DNA of 40,270 nt from Crenothrix polyspora (GTDB taxonomy: Bacteria > Pseudomonadota > Gammaproteobacteria > Methylococcales > Methylomonadaceae), in contig CAMDNJ010000011.1 in NCBI GenBank assembly GCA_945902915.1, positions 1-40,270 on the forward strand, read 5' to 3'. The translations under genes and the position numbers were made by a program. Position 1 is the first letter of the stretch; each line of letters starts with the position of its first letter. The notes under the pieces were generated by a model. The model was not told the origin of the DNA. It worked only from the letters and a program-made list of their open reading frames with translations, and made no database searches. This document shows positions 26,728 through 36,942 of the stretch, piece by piece.

Positions 26728-27444
26728 CTAATGAATATCTTGCCAATATTCTTTTTTCAATAAATAGGCGATGACCAAAAACAGCAGTAAGAAAATGATG
26801 ACATATTTACCGAGTCTTTGTCGTTCTAGTTGCACCGGTTCGCCAACATAGACTAGAAAATTAACGAGGTCATTCACGAAGAGATCAAATTCTTTTTCCG
26901 ATAAAGTACCGGGTTTTTCAATAATGAGCTTAGTATATTCACCATAGATGGTTTTTCTTTGTTCTGCATGTTGTTCACCTTGTAGTTGCCAAAGTGGATT
27001 AGGCATTGCAGTATCTTTAAATATTAGATTATTAACACCTAAAGGTTTCGTAGTATCGACATAGTAGCTTTTTAAATAACTATATAACCAATCTGCACCG
27101 CGTGATCTTGCGATTAATGATAAGTCCGGTGGTTGTGTGCCAAACCATTTTTCAGCATCGTGTTTGTTCATCGCACTATGCAATTGATCATAGATACTGG
27201 CACCTTCAGGAGCAATATCAGTCAATACTTTTTGTGGATCTGCACCCACATCATTGGCAATCCGAAGATAACGAATATGTTTGGCAGAATGGCAACCTAA
27301 ACAATAGGTAACAAAATTTTTTGCTCCACGTTGCAAGGAATCATTATCGGAAAGATCAATCCTTGCTGATTGAAGTTCTATTTCTTCATTCGCGAATACA
27401 CCGAATGATAAGGTTAATAACAATAGTATTATTAATTTTTTCAT
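26728..27444 (-). CDS. petC: Ubiquinol-cytochrome c reductase, cytochrome c1
   Basis: The periplasmic c-type haem subunit of the bc1 complex, passing electrons from the Rieske protein to cytochrome c. The 238-residue product has a cleavable signal peptide (about residues 1-18), the haem motif CLGCH followed by SAKHIRYLR (C48, C51, H52 approximately), and a likely methionine ligand in KDTAMPNPLWQLQG. A C-terminal membrane anchor follows (about residues 211-230, YVIIFLLLFLVIAYLLKK). It ends the petABC group and lies 1 bp from petB and 141 bp from sspA. Confidence 0.96.
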   Translation of the reverse strand: MKKLIILLLLTLSFGVFANEEIELQSARIDLSDNDSLQRGAKNFVTYCLGCHSAKHIRYLRIANDVGADPQKVLTDIAPEGASIYDQLHSAMNKHDAEKWFGTQPPDLSLIARSRGADWLYSYLKSYYVDTTKPLGVNNLIFKDTAMPNPLWQLQGEQHAEQRKTIYGEYTKLIIEKPGTLSEKEFDLFVNDLVNFLVYVGEPVQLERQRLGKYVIIFLLLFLVIAYLLKKEYWQDIH

Positions 27445-27445
27445 A

Positions 27446-28873
27446 TCAATCTAAGCTCTCTATTAGTTTTTTTGCTAAGCGAGTGGCTACATTGCGAATG
27501 CCAACAGGATTGGGTCGCCTGTTAAAAAATGAACTTTTAAATGCAGAGTGGCCAATTTCAGTAGTTACAGGTTTTAACTCAGTAATTTCTTTAATCAGGG
27601 CAGGTATTTGCTCCTCAATAGCATGTAATTGCTCTTCAAAGCTATGATCTTTAGTTAAACTTTTGGGTACGGTTTTAGTTTTCTCCCAGCGCGTGTAAAT
27701 GGGCATGAGTAAGAAGAAGCCAAAATAAATCGTAGTAAAAAGTCTAGCAAGAATGGTTGCTATAGGAGTAACGGGCTGTGTTCCTAAATAACCTAATGCT
27801 ATAAAACTGACTACAAATAAAAACAAGGCTTTCTTGAAAATACCACCACGATAACGGATAGATTTAACAGGGCAACGATCCAGCCAAGGCAATAGGAACA
27901 ATACAACGATAGATCCGCCCATAGCAATAACACCGGCGAATTTATCTGGAATAGCTCTTAGTACTGAATAAAACGGTGTGAAATACCAGACTGGCGCAAT
28001 GTGTTCAGGTGTTTTCATCGGGTCTGCTGGAATGAAATTAGCATGCTCTAGAAAATAACCCCCCATTTCTGGCATATAAAATATAACAGTAGCAAAGAAT
28101 AAAAGAAAAACGCCAACACCTACGATGTCTTTAACGGTGTAATAAGGATGAAAGGGGATGCCATCAACAGGGTGTCCCCATGGATCTTTAGATTCTTTAA
28201 TTTCAATGCCATCGGGATTATTAGAGCCGACTTCATGCAGAGCGACGATGTGCATAAATACCAGCATCACTAAGACTAAAGGTACCGCAATAACGTGGAA
28301 CGCGAAGAATCTGTTTAAGGTCGCGTCGGCGATAACATAATCACCTCGGATCCAAAGCGATAAATCATCACCAATAACAGGAATAGCGCTAAACAAAGAA
28401 ATAATAACTTGGGCGCCCCAATAAGACATTTGACCCCAAGGCAACAAATAGCCCATAAAGGCTTCGGCCATTAAGGCAACAAAAAGCAGCATACCAAAAA
28501 TCCAAATTAATTCTCTAGGATGTTTGAAAGACCCATACATGATGCCTCTAAACATATGTAGATAAATCACAATGAAAAATGCCGAAGCGCCTGTTGAATG
28601 CATGTAACGAACTAGCCAGCCCCACGGCACATCGCGCATGATATATTCGATAGAGTCGAACGCCAGTTTTGCATCGGGCTTATAGTTCATGGTTAGTAAA
28701 ATTCCGGTAATAATCTGATTGACTAAAACCAATAAAGCTAACGAACCAAAAAAGTACCAGAAATTGAAGTTCTTAGGCGCGTAATAATGCGCCATATGAT
28801 CATTCCAAAATTTACTAACTGGAAAACGATCTAAAACCCAATTGCCACATTCACTTAAACGAGTAGCTTTCAT
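27446..28873 (-). CDS. petB: Ubiquinol-cytochrome c reductase, cytochrome b, with C-terminal extension
   Basis: Membrane subunit with both quinone sites of the bc1 complex. The 475-residue protein has the eight-helix core. Haem ligands are H92/H106 and H193/H208; the Qo-site motif is PVWY (in HIAPVWYFTPFYSVLRAI), not the PEWY of mitochondria, as is common in gammaproteobacteria. After the last helix (about residue 400) there is a hydrophilic tail of about 65-75 residues, with a predicted coiled-coil-like segment (HSFEEQLHAIEEQIPALIKE) and a basic C-terminus. Most bacterial cytochrome b proteins stop near residue 400-415, so this is an extension. It overlaps petA by 4 bp. Confidence 0.96.
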   Translation of the reverse strand: MKATRLSECGNWVLDRFPVSKFWNDHMAHYYAPKNFNFWYFFGSLALLVLVNQIITGILLTMNYKPDAKLAFDSIEYIMRDVPWGWLVRYMHSTGASAFFIVIYLHMFRGIMYGSFKHPRELIWIFGMLLFVALMAEAFMGYLLPWGQMSYWGAQVIISLFSAIPVIGDDLSLWIRGDYVIADATLNRFFAFHVIAVPLVLVMLVFMHIVALHEVGSNNPDGIEIKESKDPWGHPVDGIPFHPYYTVKDIVGVGVFLLFFATVIFYMPEMGGYFLEHANFIPADPMKTPEHIAPVWYFTPFYSVLRAIPDKFAGVIAMGGSIVVLFLLPWLDRCPVKSIRYRGGIFKKALFLFVVSFIALGYLGTQPVTPIATILARLFTTIYFGFFLLMPIYTRWEKTKTVPKSLTKDHSFEEQLHAIEEQIPALIKEITELKPVTTEIGHSAFKSSFFNRRPNPVGIRNVATRLAKKLIESLD

Positions 28874-29469
28874 GCTTTTTTCTCCTCTGAAGAATCACCA
28901 ACGATGATTCGGGTATCAGTGATATAACGATAGGGCGGAATTTCAAGATTACTTGGAGCAGGCACGCCTTGGTAAACACGGCCAGCGAGATCAAACCAAG
29001 AACCATGGCATGGGCAAAAGAAACCACCTTTCCATTGCTCTCCTAAATCATTAGGGGCTATTTCAGGGCGAAAAGTAGGTGAGCATCCTAAATGAGTACA
29101 TAAACCCACAGCGACAAAAATTTCAGGTTTAATAGATCGTCCAGGATTTTTGCTAGAGGCTGGTTGATTAGACTCATTAGAAAGAGGGTCTCTTAACTCA
29201 GAGTCTAAGGTCTTTAAAGTTGCAAGAACCTCAGGTGTTCTATTAAGTATCCAAACAGGCTTTCCTCTCCAAGCAACCCTAATTAATTGTCCAGTTTCAA
29301 TTTTACTGATATCAACTTCAACAGGAGCGCCAGCGGCCATGGCTTTTACACTCGGTTGCATTTGTGCAAGAAAAGGAATTGCTAAATAGCCTGAGCCAAC
29401 AGCTCCAACCACGGTCAATGCCGAGGTTAGAAACTGACGTTTAGACTTGTCGACGCCTTTATTTTTCAT
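28870..29469 (-). CDS. petA: Ubiquinol-cytochrome c reductase, Rieske iron-sulfur subunit
   Basis: The 2Fe-2S subunit that accepts the first electron from ubiquinol. The 199-residue product has an N-terminal membrane anchor (about residues 17-35) preceded by a Tat-like motif SKRQFLT, in which the first arginine of the twin pair is lysine. The two cluster boxes are CTHLGC (with SPTFRPEI) and CPCHGSWFDLAG, giving two cysteines and two histidines plus the disulfide cysteines. It is the first gene of petABC, with AGGAG ahead of the ATG. Confidence 0.97.
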   Translation of the reverse strand: MKNKGVDKSKRQFLTSALTVVGAVGSGYLAIPFLAQMQPSVKAMAAGAPVEVDISKIETGQLIRVAWRGKPVWILNRTPEVLATLKTLDSELRDPLSNESNQPASSKNPGRSIKPEIFVAVGLCTHLGCSPTFRPEIAPNDLGEQWKGGFFCPCHGSWFDLAGRVYQGVPAPSNLEIPPYRYITDTRIIVGDSSEEKKA

Positions 29470-29643
29470 TATAAAACTCTCCTGATTATATAGCGACCTT
29501 GCAGCGCTTTCTTATTGTCTGGTCAATATACCATTAGACGCTAGTGAATTTGAAGTGCTTATAGTTAATTGTTTGCTAGAAAGTGATGTTTTTAGCTATA
29601 TCACTACAAGGAATTGACAGATAAACACGATGAATAGGAGCAT

Positions 29644-29679
29644 TAAGGAATTACTTAATTGAAACTAAATAATTCCTTA
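29644..29679 (-). terminator. Candidate terminator between hisC and petA
   Basis: TAAGGAATTA (29644-29653) pairs perfectly with TAATTCCTTA (29670-29679), with three extra A/T pairs inside. It lies about 60 bp after the hisC stop, before petA on the same strand. A clear U-run is lacking, so the call is tentative. Confidence 0.5.
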
Positions 29680-29737
29680 GACTAATAGTCGATAATATTA
29701 AACAGACTATCTACTAATATCATGGTACGGGCTTTTA

Positions 29738-30826
29738 TTAGAGGCAATTTCTTAAAGCCATAATAAAGGCTAGGTTTTCTTCGGGTTTGCCAATGGTAAC
29801 GCGTAAGCAATCAGATAATAGGCCGCCTTGAGCACTCATGTCTTTAATTAAAACACCTTGGTGCTTGATAGCTAAGAAAATTCGGCTAGCTTGATCAGTA
29901 GGTGTTTTAAATAAAATAAAATTAGCCGCACTAGGATAGGCAATAATTCCAGGTAGTGTATTTAATTGATTAAACACTACAGGTCTTTCTTGGCAGATTT
30001 TTTGAGTTTGTTGATCAAATAACGCATGGTTATTTAAAGCAAAGTTAGCACTGAGCTGAGTAAGGCTATTTATATTATAGGGTAGACGAATTTTATTAAG
30101 TTGTTCAATAATTGCAGGTCGGCCTATAACATACCCTAAGCGTAAACCCGCAAGTCCTAGTTTAGATACGGTACGCATAATCAGTAAGTTGTCATGGTCT
30201 GGCAACGCATCGATAAAACTGGCATCAGCGAAGGGAGCGTATGCCTCATCAATAACCACTAGACCCTTAGCGACGTTTATGATTTCAAGCATTGCAGATT
30301 GGCTGAATAAATTACCAGTAGGGTTATTCGGGTAAGCTAGAAAAATAACGGACGGTTGATATCGCTGTATTGTTTCTAGCATTGCCGGTAAATCTAAATC
30401 GAAGTTGCCAGCTTGCAGAGGAATGCTCAGATAATTCAAGCCTAAGCAATCGCTTAGTTGCTTGTACATCACAAAGCCAGGCGCAGGTGCCAACACACTG
30501 GCATCGCTAGGTAGAGCCATTAATAACAGCTGTATAATTTCGTCAGAGCCATTGCCAAGCATCACCTCAAATTGATCGTCTATATGATAGATACGTTTGA
30601 TGGTTTGCGTAAGTTCTAGCGCTTCAGGATCTGGATAGCGGTTTAAAGCACAGTCTTTTAAGGCAGTTAGCCAATCTAATTTTAAGTCTTCAGGCCAGTT
30701 ATAAGGATTTTCCATGGCATCTAGTTTAATTAAGCCCTGAGCATTGGTTACCTTGTAGGCAGACATTGCTAAAACTTCTTGACGAAAAATAGAGGACATT
30801 TTAAATGGAGCGGATTCAATGCTCAA
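29738..30826 (-). CDS. hisC: Histidinol-phosphate aminotransferase
   Basis: PLP enzyme of histidine biosynthesis that converts imidazole acetol phosphate to histidinol phosphate. The 362-residue protein carries the cofactor-binding elements: [10 protein letters not shown] (phosphate contact), [23 protein letters not shown] (aspartate that contacts the pyridine N) and the Schiff-base lysine K222 in [15 protein letters not shown]. Its ATG overlaps the hisD stop as ATGA. Pairing with hisG and hisD but not hisBHAFI is the arrangement seen in several gammaproteobacteria outside the enterics. Confidence 0.96.
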   Translation of the reverse strand: MSIESAPFKMSSIFRQEVLAMSAYKVTNAQGLIKLDAMENPYNWPEDLKLDWLTALKDCALNRYPDPEALELTQTIKRIYHIDDQFEVMLGNGSDEIIQLLLMALPSDASVLAPAPGFVMYKQLSDCLGLNYLSIPLQAGNFDLDLPAMLETIQRYQPSVIFLAYPNNPTGNLFSQSAMLEIINVAKGLVVIDEAYAPFADASFIDALPDHDNLLIMRTVSKLGLAGLRLGYVIGRPAIIEQLNKIRLPYNINSLTQLSANFALNNHALFDQQTQKICQERPVVFNQLNTLPGIIAYPSAANFILFKTPTDQASRIFLAIKHQGVLIKDMSAQGGLLSDCLRVTIGKPEENLAFIMALRNCL

Positions 30827-32130
30827 GATTTAATCCTATATTCTGCGGAGCGAGCATGCGCCGTTAAGCTTTCACCGCGTGCCAGAACGGAAGCGACCTT
30901 GCCTAAATTATCAGCACCAGCGGCAGAGCAGTTTATAATACTAGTACGTTTTTGAAAATCATAAACACCCAGTGGCGATGAAAAGCGTGCAGTACTGGAA
31001 GTGGGCAATACATGATTCGGCCCTGCACAGTAATCGCCTAATGCTTCAGCAGTATAACGTCCCATAAAAATAGCGCCTGCATGACGTATACTTTTACTTA
31101 AAGTTTGAGGGTCTTCAACAGACAGTTCTAAATGTTCGGGCGCAATGAGATTAGCAACCTCTGCCGCCTGCATTAAATCATTGACTTTGATTAAAGCGCC
31201 ACGCGCTGATAACGATGCTTTAATGATTTCTGCGCGCTCCATGGTAGGTAGTAGGGTATCAATACTCTGTTGTACGGCGATTAGAAACTCGTCATCGTCA
31301 CTGATTAAAATAGCTTGGGCATTTTCATCGTGCTCTGCTTGCGAAAACATATCCATAGCTATCCAATCTGGGTTGGTTTTGCCATCGCAGATTATTAATA
31401 TTTCCGAAGGACCGGCAATCATATCAATACCCACGACGCCATAGACCAGTTTTTTTGCGGTAGCGACATAAATGTTACCAGGGCCGACTATTTTTGCGAC
31501 AGCAGGTATGGTTTCTGTGCCATAAGCTAATGCAGCAATGGCTTGTGCGCCACCGACAGTAAATATTCGATCTACGCCTGCTAAATAGGCTGCTGCTAGT
31601 ACTAATTCATTGGTTTCACCTTGCGGTGCCGGCACGACCATGATTAATTCGCCTACGCCGGCTACTTTGGCAGGAATAGCATTCATTAATACCGATGACG
31701 GGTATGCGGCTTTTCCACCGGGAACATAAAGCCCCACGCTGTCTAAGGGCGTTACTCTTTGACCTAAGATAGTGCCATCTGCTTCAGTGTATTGCCAAGA
31801 TATGAGTTTTTGATGTTCGGCATAGGCCTGAATACGGTCAGCAGCTGCTTGTAATGCTTGAGCTTGTGCAATAGGAATATTTTCCCATGCTGATTTTAGC
31901 GCGTCTTTGGCTAATTCTAGTTCAGTGCTAGCGCTAATATTACGATGATCAAAGCGGTTAGTATAGGCCATCAAAGCCTGGTCACCGTTGCCTCGTACAT
32001 CAGCAATAATGTCTAATACGCGCTGTTGTATATCTAAATCATTAGATTCATCCCACGCTAACAACGCTTTTAATTGCAAAGAAAAATCAGTGGCGTTGGC
32101 GTCTAGTTTTTGTAGGCTTAGATCTGACAT
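30823..32130 (-). CDS. hisD: Histidinol dehydrogenase
   Basis: A zinc-dependent NAD enzyme performing the last two oxidations to L-histidine. I prefer the ATG at 32130 ([20 protein letters not shown], 435 residues); an in-frame TTG at 32154 would add eight residues without family support. Conserved segments include [69 protein letters not shown] (zinc-ligand region) and APEHLEL. It lies downstream of hisG across a 90-bp gap with a long hairpin, and is coupled to hisC. Confidence 0.96.
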   Translation of the reverse strand: MSDLSLQKLDANATDFSLQLKALLAWDESNDLDIQQRVLDIIADVRGNGDQALMAYTNRFDHRNISASTELELAKDALKSAWENIPIAQAQALQAAADRIQAYAEHQKLISWQYTEADGTILGQRVTPLDSVGLYVPGGKAAYPSSVLMNAIPAKVAGVGELIMVVPAPQGETNELVLAAAYLAGVDRIFTVGGAQAIAALAYGTETIPAVAKIVGPGNIYVATAKKLVYGVVGIDMIAGPSEILIICDGKTNPDWIAMDMFSQAEHDENAQAILISDDDEFLIAVQQSIDTLLPTMERAEIIKASLSARGALIKVNDLMQAAEVANLIAPEHLELSVEDPQTLSKSIRHAGAIFMGRYTAEALGDYCAGPNHVLPTSSTARFSSPLGVYDFQKRTSIINCSAAGADNLGKVASVLARGESLTAHARSAEYRIKS

Positions 32131-32168
32131 ATTTTTGAGGCTAAACAAGTTCAAGTAAATGTAATGAG

Positions 32169-32219
32169 TAGTTGCTAGCTATTGATAAGAAAGTGAATGC
32201 CATCAATGCCCAGCAACTA
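32169..32219 (-). promoter_or_regulatory. Two-part hairpin in the hisG-hisD intercistronic gap
   Basis: TAGTTGCT (32169-32176) pairs with AGCAACTA (32212-32219) and, inside a 4-nt symmetric internal loop, ATTGAT (32181-32186) pairs with ATCAAT (32202-32207). The hairpin begins immediately after the hisG stop on the minus strand. There is no U-tract, so a processing or stability role is more likely than termination. Confidence 0.55.
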
Positions 32220-32220
32220 G

Positions 32221-32850
32221 TTAACTCCGTAGTGCCAAGGTTCGTTCAAATTGAGTTATTAAATCAACAATAGCCGCATTTTTCATTTTCATGGCGGCTT
32301 TATTAACCACTAAGCGCGAACTAATATTCATAATTAAATCACGAGGCTCCATGTCGTTGGCTTTTAGGGTATTGCCAGTATCGACTAAGTCAACAATGCA
32401 ATCTGCCAGACCGACTAAAGGCGCCAGTTCCATTGAACCGTAAAGCTTAATAATTTCTGCTTGAATACCCAAATTAGCAAAGTATCGCTCAGTAATTTTG
32501 ACAAACTTAGTAGCAACACGCACACGCCCACTTATAGGAGGGGCATTCTTTCGAGTAGCCGTCATAAGGCGACAGCAAGCAATACCTAAATCTAAGGGTT
32601 CATAGAGGCTATCAGCACCATGTTCTATTAGCACATCTTTACCGGCTATACCTAAATCAGCGGCACCGTATTCAACAAAAGTAGGAACGTCGGTAGCACG
32701 TATGATGACTAATTGAACATCATCACGCGTGGTTTGTAAAATAAGTTTGCGACAGGTATTTGGATCATCAGTCGGTACGATACCCGCTTCAGCCAGCAAA
32801 GGCAGGGCTTCTTCATAAATTCGGCCTTTAGATACCGCAATAGTTAGCAT
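32221..32850 (-). CDS. hisG: ATP phosphoribosyltransferase, short form
   Basis: First enzyme of histidine biosynthesis, joining ATP and PRPP. The 209-residue product is the short catalytic form (HisG-S), which lacks the C-terminal histidine-sensing domain and is known to need the HisRS-like partner HisZ. Family landmarks are [40 protein letters not shown] and the PRPP-binding segment [19 protein letters not shown]. hisZ is not in the window. It lies 9 bp downstream of murA on the same strand. Confidence 0.96.
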   Translation of the reverse strand: MLTIAVSKGRIYEEALPLLAEAGIVPTDDPNTCRKLILQTTRDDVQLVIIRATDVPTFVEYGAADLGIAGKDVLIEHGADSLYEPLDLGIACCRLMTATRKNAPPISGRVRVATKFVKITERYFANLGIQAEIIKLYGSMELAPLVGLADCIVDLVDTGNTLKANDMEPRDLIMNISSRLVVNKAAMKMKNAAIVDLITQFERTLALRS

Positions 32851-32859
32851 AATCAGGCC

Positions 32860-34134
<1,275 letters not shown>

Positions 34135-34170
34135 TTAGAGTGTCTTTGTAATAGAAAGGGGATCAAGGAT

Positions 34171-34488
34171 TTAGCCCTTATCATTTTGCATAGCAAAATG
34201 GCCAGTCTTATCAAAACCGCTAAGTTTTGCAAGATTAAGCAATTGATCAGGAATGTTTTTGAAAATGATTTGGGTTCTATGCTGCCTAGAATGTTTTATC
34301 CATTCAATCATGAGTGCTAAACCCGCACTATCAGTATTAATCACCCGACTCAAATCAATGGTGATATGTTTTGCCGACGTAATAAAGCCAACTGATTTAA
34401 TGGTTTGCTGATCTATGGTAGCAAAAGTTAAATCACCATCGATCATAAAATGCCCAGCTTCTTGAGCAATAATATTCAGTTGGGTCAC
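34171..34488 (-). CDS. mlaB: Mla system STAS-domain protein MlaB
   Basis: Cytoplasmic STAS-domain subunit that stabilises the MlaF ATPase dimer of the inner-membrane MlaFEDB complex. The 105-residue protein has the STAS pattern: a first strand LTFATIDQQTIKSVG, then ITIDLSRVINTDSAGLALMI, where the region around the DSAG turn contacts MlaF in known structures. It overlaps mlaD by 4 bp, so mlaC, which would normally lie between them, is absent. Identification rests on domain and operon position. Confidence 0.9.
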   Translation of the reverse strand: MTQLNIIAQEAGHFMIDGDLTFATIDQQTIKSVGFITSAKHITIDLSRVINTDSAGLALMIEWIKHSRQHRTQIIFKNIPDQLLNLAKLSGFDKTGHFAMQNDKG

Positions 34489-34952
34489 TTTTTCTCTTCC
34501 GCAGACTTGAATAGGAATTGGCCTAAGGCTTTTTCCAGAATAATGGCAGATTGAGTGATTTCAATTTTGCCATTATTCTTAAGTGGGGTTTCTGAGCCGC
34601 CGGCATCCAAATTAACATATTGCTCACCGAGTAAGCCTGCTGTAAAGATACTAGCAGTGGTGTCGTCTGGTAGCGTGTTATATTTAGAATTGATACTCAT
34701 CTTAACGATAGACTCATAGCTTTTTGGATCAAAACTGATGTCGGTAACGCGGCCAATTTTAACGCCCGCCGCAGAAACAGGCGATTTGATTTTTAAGCCA
34801 CCAGAGTTTTCAAAGCGGGCAGTGATGGTATAACTATCTTCACTCGCAAATGAACTCAAATTACTGACTTGCATGGCAAGAAAAAACAATCCGATGATAC
34901 CGGAGGCGACAAAAAGGCCAACGAAAGTGTCCTGGGTGCTAGTGTGTTGCAT
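34485..34952 (-). CDS. mlaD: Mla system MCE-domain substrate-binding protein MlaD
   Basis: A bitopic inner-membrane protein whose MCE domains form a hexameric channel for lipid on the periplasmic side. The 155-residue product has one N-terminal membrane segment (about residues 9-28), then the MCE domain beginning YTITARFENSGGLKIKSPVS and AAGVKIGRVTDISFDP. ASIFTAGLLGEQYVNLDAGG follows, typical of MlaD. A hydrophobic C-terminal helix near LEKALGQFLF may line the channel. It overlaps mlaE by one base. Confidence 0.95.
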   Translation of the reverse strand: MQHTSTQDTFVGLFVASGIIGLFFLAMQVSNLSSFASEDSYTITARFENSGGLKIKSPVSAAGVKIGRVTDISFDPKSYESIVKMSINSKYNTLPDDTTASIFTAGLLGEQYVNLDAGGSETPLKNNGKIEITQSAIILEKALGQFLFKSAEEKK

Positions 34953-35734
34953 TAATGTTCTCCAAACATGAGTGCGGTCAAGATAAAATCCAGACCTAAA
35001 ATACTAAAAGCTGAATTAACCACGGTACGGGTAGTCGCTCGACTCACACCTTCCGAAGTAGGAATCGCATCATAACCTTCAAATAACGCAATCCAAGAAC
35101 TAACAAAGCCAAAAACTAGGCTTTTAATGACACCATTTATAATGTCATCTTTAAAATCGATGCCAGCCTGCATTTGTGACCAAAAAGCACCTTCATCAAC
35201 GCTTAACAAGCCACAACCGACTAACTGACCGCCGATGATACCTACGGCACTAAATAAAGCTGCCAGCAATGGCATAGAAATTAAGCCGGCGACAAAGCGT
35301 GGGGTAATGATGCGCCGTATGGGATCAACAGCCATCATTTCCATGCCAGATAACTGTTCTGTCGCTTTCATTAAACCAATTTCTGCCGTTAATGCAGAAC
35401 CTGCTCGACCAGCAAATAGCAGTCCTGAAACCACCGGGCCTAATTCTCTGACTAAGGATGCTGCGACCATCACACCTAAGGATTCTTCAGCACCAAAGTC
35501 AGAAAGCGTGTAATAACCTTGCAGACTTAAAACCATGCCGACAAAGAGTCCAGAAATAGTAATAATCAAAAAGGATAAAACACCTACAGAATAGAGTTGT
35601 TTAAGTAATAAGCGTGGTCGCGCAAATAAGCTTAAGACGCCCGCTAAAATCTCCAGTAAAAAATAACTGGCTCGTCCTAGTTTGGCAAAGCTAATGCGGG
35701 TGCTCTGACCTAAATATTGTAAAAAATCTGTCAT
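34952..35734 (-). CDS. mlaE: Mla system permease MlaE
   Basis: Multipass permease of the MlaFEDB phospholipid transporter. The 260-residue product has a helical N-terminus followed by about five membrane segments. The family signatures are [40 protein letters not shown] and the near-C-terminal [20 protein letters not shown]. It lies 48 bp downstream of mlaF and overlaps mlaD by one base, so the genes are probably co-translated. Confidence 0.97.
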   Translation of the reverse strand: MTDFLQYLGQSTRISFAKLGRASYFLLEILAGVLSLFARPRLLLKQLYSVGVLSFLIITISGLFVGMVLSLQGYYTLSDFGAEESLGVMVAASLVRELGPVVSGLLFAGRAGSALTAEIGLMKATEQLSGMEMMAVDPIRRIITPRFVAGLISMPLLAALFSAVGIIGGQLVGCGLLSVDEGAFWSQMQAGIDFKDDIINGVIKSLVFGFVSSWIALFEGYDAIPTSEGVSRATTRTVVNSAFSILGLDFILTALMFGEH

Positions 35735-35782
35735 GTTGTAGTTTATATAAGCTAAGGTAATTTCTATTTATAACAGAGATCG

Positions 35783-36610
35783 TTAATAACGTTTTCCTGA
35801 TGATAACAAGTCATCGACATAATCTTTAGCAGGATAATGAAAATGCACAGGGCCATCTGCAGCGCCTGTCATAAACTGTTGTACCCACTCCGAATCTGAT
35901 TGTTGGATTTCTTGAGGCGTTCCTTGTCCGACAATTTTCCCACCTGATAGCACATAAATGTAGTCAGCAATTGCCGAGGTATCATGTACATCATGAGAAA
36001 CGATAATACTAGTTAAGCCCAAAGTGCTATTGAGTGACTTAATCAAATGCACTAAGATGCCCATGGAAATTGGGTCTTGGCCGGTAAAAGGCTCATCATA
36101 CAAAATAATCATCGGATCCAGAGCAATGGCTCTGGCTAAGGCAATACGTCTTGCCATGCCGCCCGACAGTTCATTGGGCATGAGATTACGCGCACCTCTT
36201 AAGCCGACCGCCTGTAATTTCATTAGCACCAAGGTGCGGATCATCGATTCAGGTAGGTGGGTATGTTCACGTAACGGAAAAGCCACGTTATCATAAACAT
36301 TCATGTCTGTTAACAGCGCACCGCTTTGAAAAAGCATGCCTAAGCGTTTACGTAAATTGTATAACTCAGCACGACGTAATTGATGGACATTTTCGCCATC
36401 AACACTGATTGTGCCTTGGTCTGGGAATAATTGACCCCCTATTAGTTTAAGTAAGGTGGTTTTACCCGTTCCGCTAGGCCCCATAATGGCAGTAATTTTA
36501 CCACGCTCGAAATCGAGAGAAATATTGTCGAATATTTTCGTAGAGCCGCGAGAAAATGACAAGTTACGTACGGACACTAAACTGTTTGGGGGAGTAACGC
36601 GGTTATCCAT
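35783..36610 (-). CDS. mlaF: Mla system ATP-binding protein MlaF
   Basis: ATPase of the Mla phospholipid transport system, which keeps the outer leaflet of the outer membrane free of phospholipid. The 275-residue protein has Walker A GPSGTGKT at residues 44-51, signature LSGGMARRIALARAI, Walker B MIILYDEPFTGQDPIS and H-loop IVSHDVHDT. The C-terminal extension (about residues 245-275) is the MlaF-type arm and contains VQQFMTGAADGPVHFHYPAK. It is the first gene of the mlaF-E-D-B-murA-hisG-D-C run. Confidence 0.97.
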   Translation of the reverse strand: MDNRVTPPNSLVSVRNLSFSRGSTKIFDNISLDFERGKITAIMGPSGTGKTTLLKLIGGQLFPDQGTISVDGENVHQLRRAELYNLRKRLGMLFQSGALLTDMNVYDNVAFPLREHTHLPESMIRTLVLMKLQAVGLRGARNLMPNELSGGMARRIALARAIALDPMIILYDEPFTGQDPISMGILVHLIKSLNSTLGLTSIIVSHDVHDTSAIADYIYVLSGGKIVGQGTPQEIQQSDSEWVQQFMTGAADGPVHFHYPAKDYVDDLLSSGKRY

Positions 36611-36942
36611 ACGTGCTTAGGTTGTTATTTGGCTAAAAAGACAGGTATTTTCAACGAGGATGGCCTGTTTAGTCAATCAATAGTCGATGTATTAGTATTT
36701 ATACTTGTTGTTGCAAGTGCTCAATGATAGAGTGACCTGTCGAATTTTTATAAAGATCAGCGACTAAAAAGTTAGCCCATTTATCTTAAAACAGTTTCCC
36801 TTTCATCACTTAGTATTGTTCTTTTCATGGCAACTTTGTACCTAAAGCACTCCCTTATTAAACAGCCTACTCAGATAGCACTGAACGAGGCGTTAAGACT
36901 TACCAGCCTTAAGTTAAAATTCATAGCCTTAGTACTAGCGCT
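36611..36942. other. Divergent intergenic region mlaF / hybrid kinase
   Basis: These 332 bp hold no gene. They must contain promoters for the leftward mla operon and the rightward kinase gene. Apart from the weak mlaF candidate and a small ACAGG/CCTGT inverted repeat (36641-36668), no clear element was found, and no convincing promoter for the kinase. Confidence 0.5.
36647..36676 (-). promoter_or_regulatory. Weak sigma70-like promoter candidate upstream of mlaF
   Basis: On the minus strand TTGACT (36671-36676) is followed 18 bp later by GAAAAT (36647-36652). The -35 box is good and the -10 box only four of six. It lies 37-66 bp from the mlaF start. Confidence 0.3.

Noticed and set aside
32131-32154. 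TTG start for hisD
   Set aside because: Family start fits the ATG at 32130 better.
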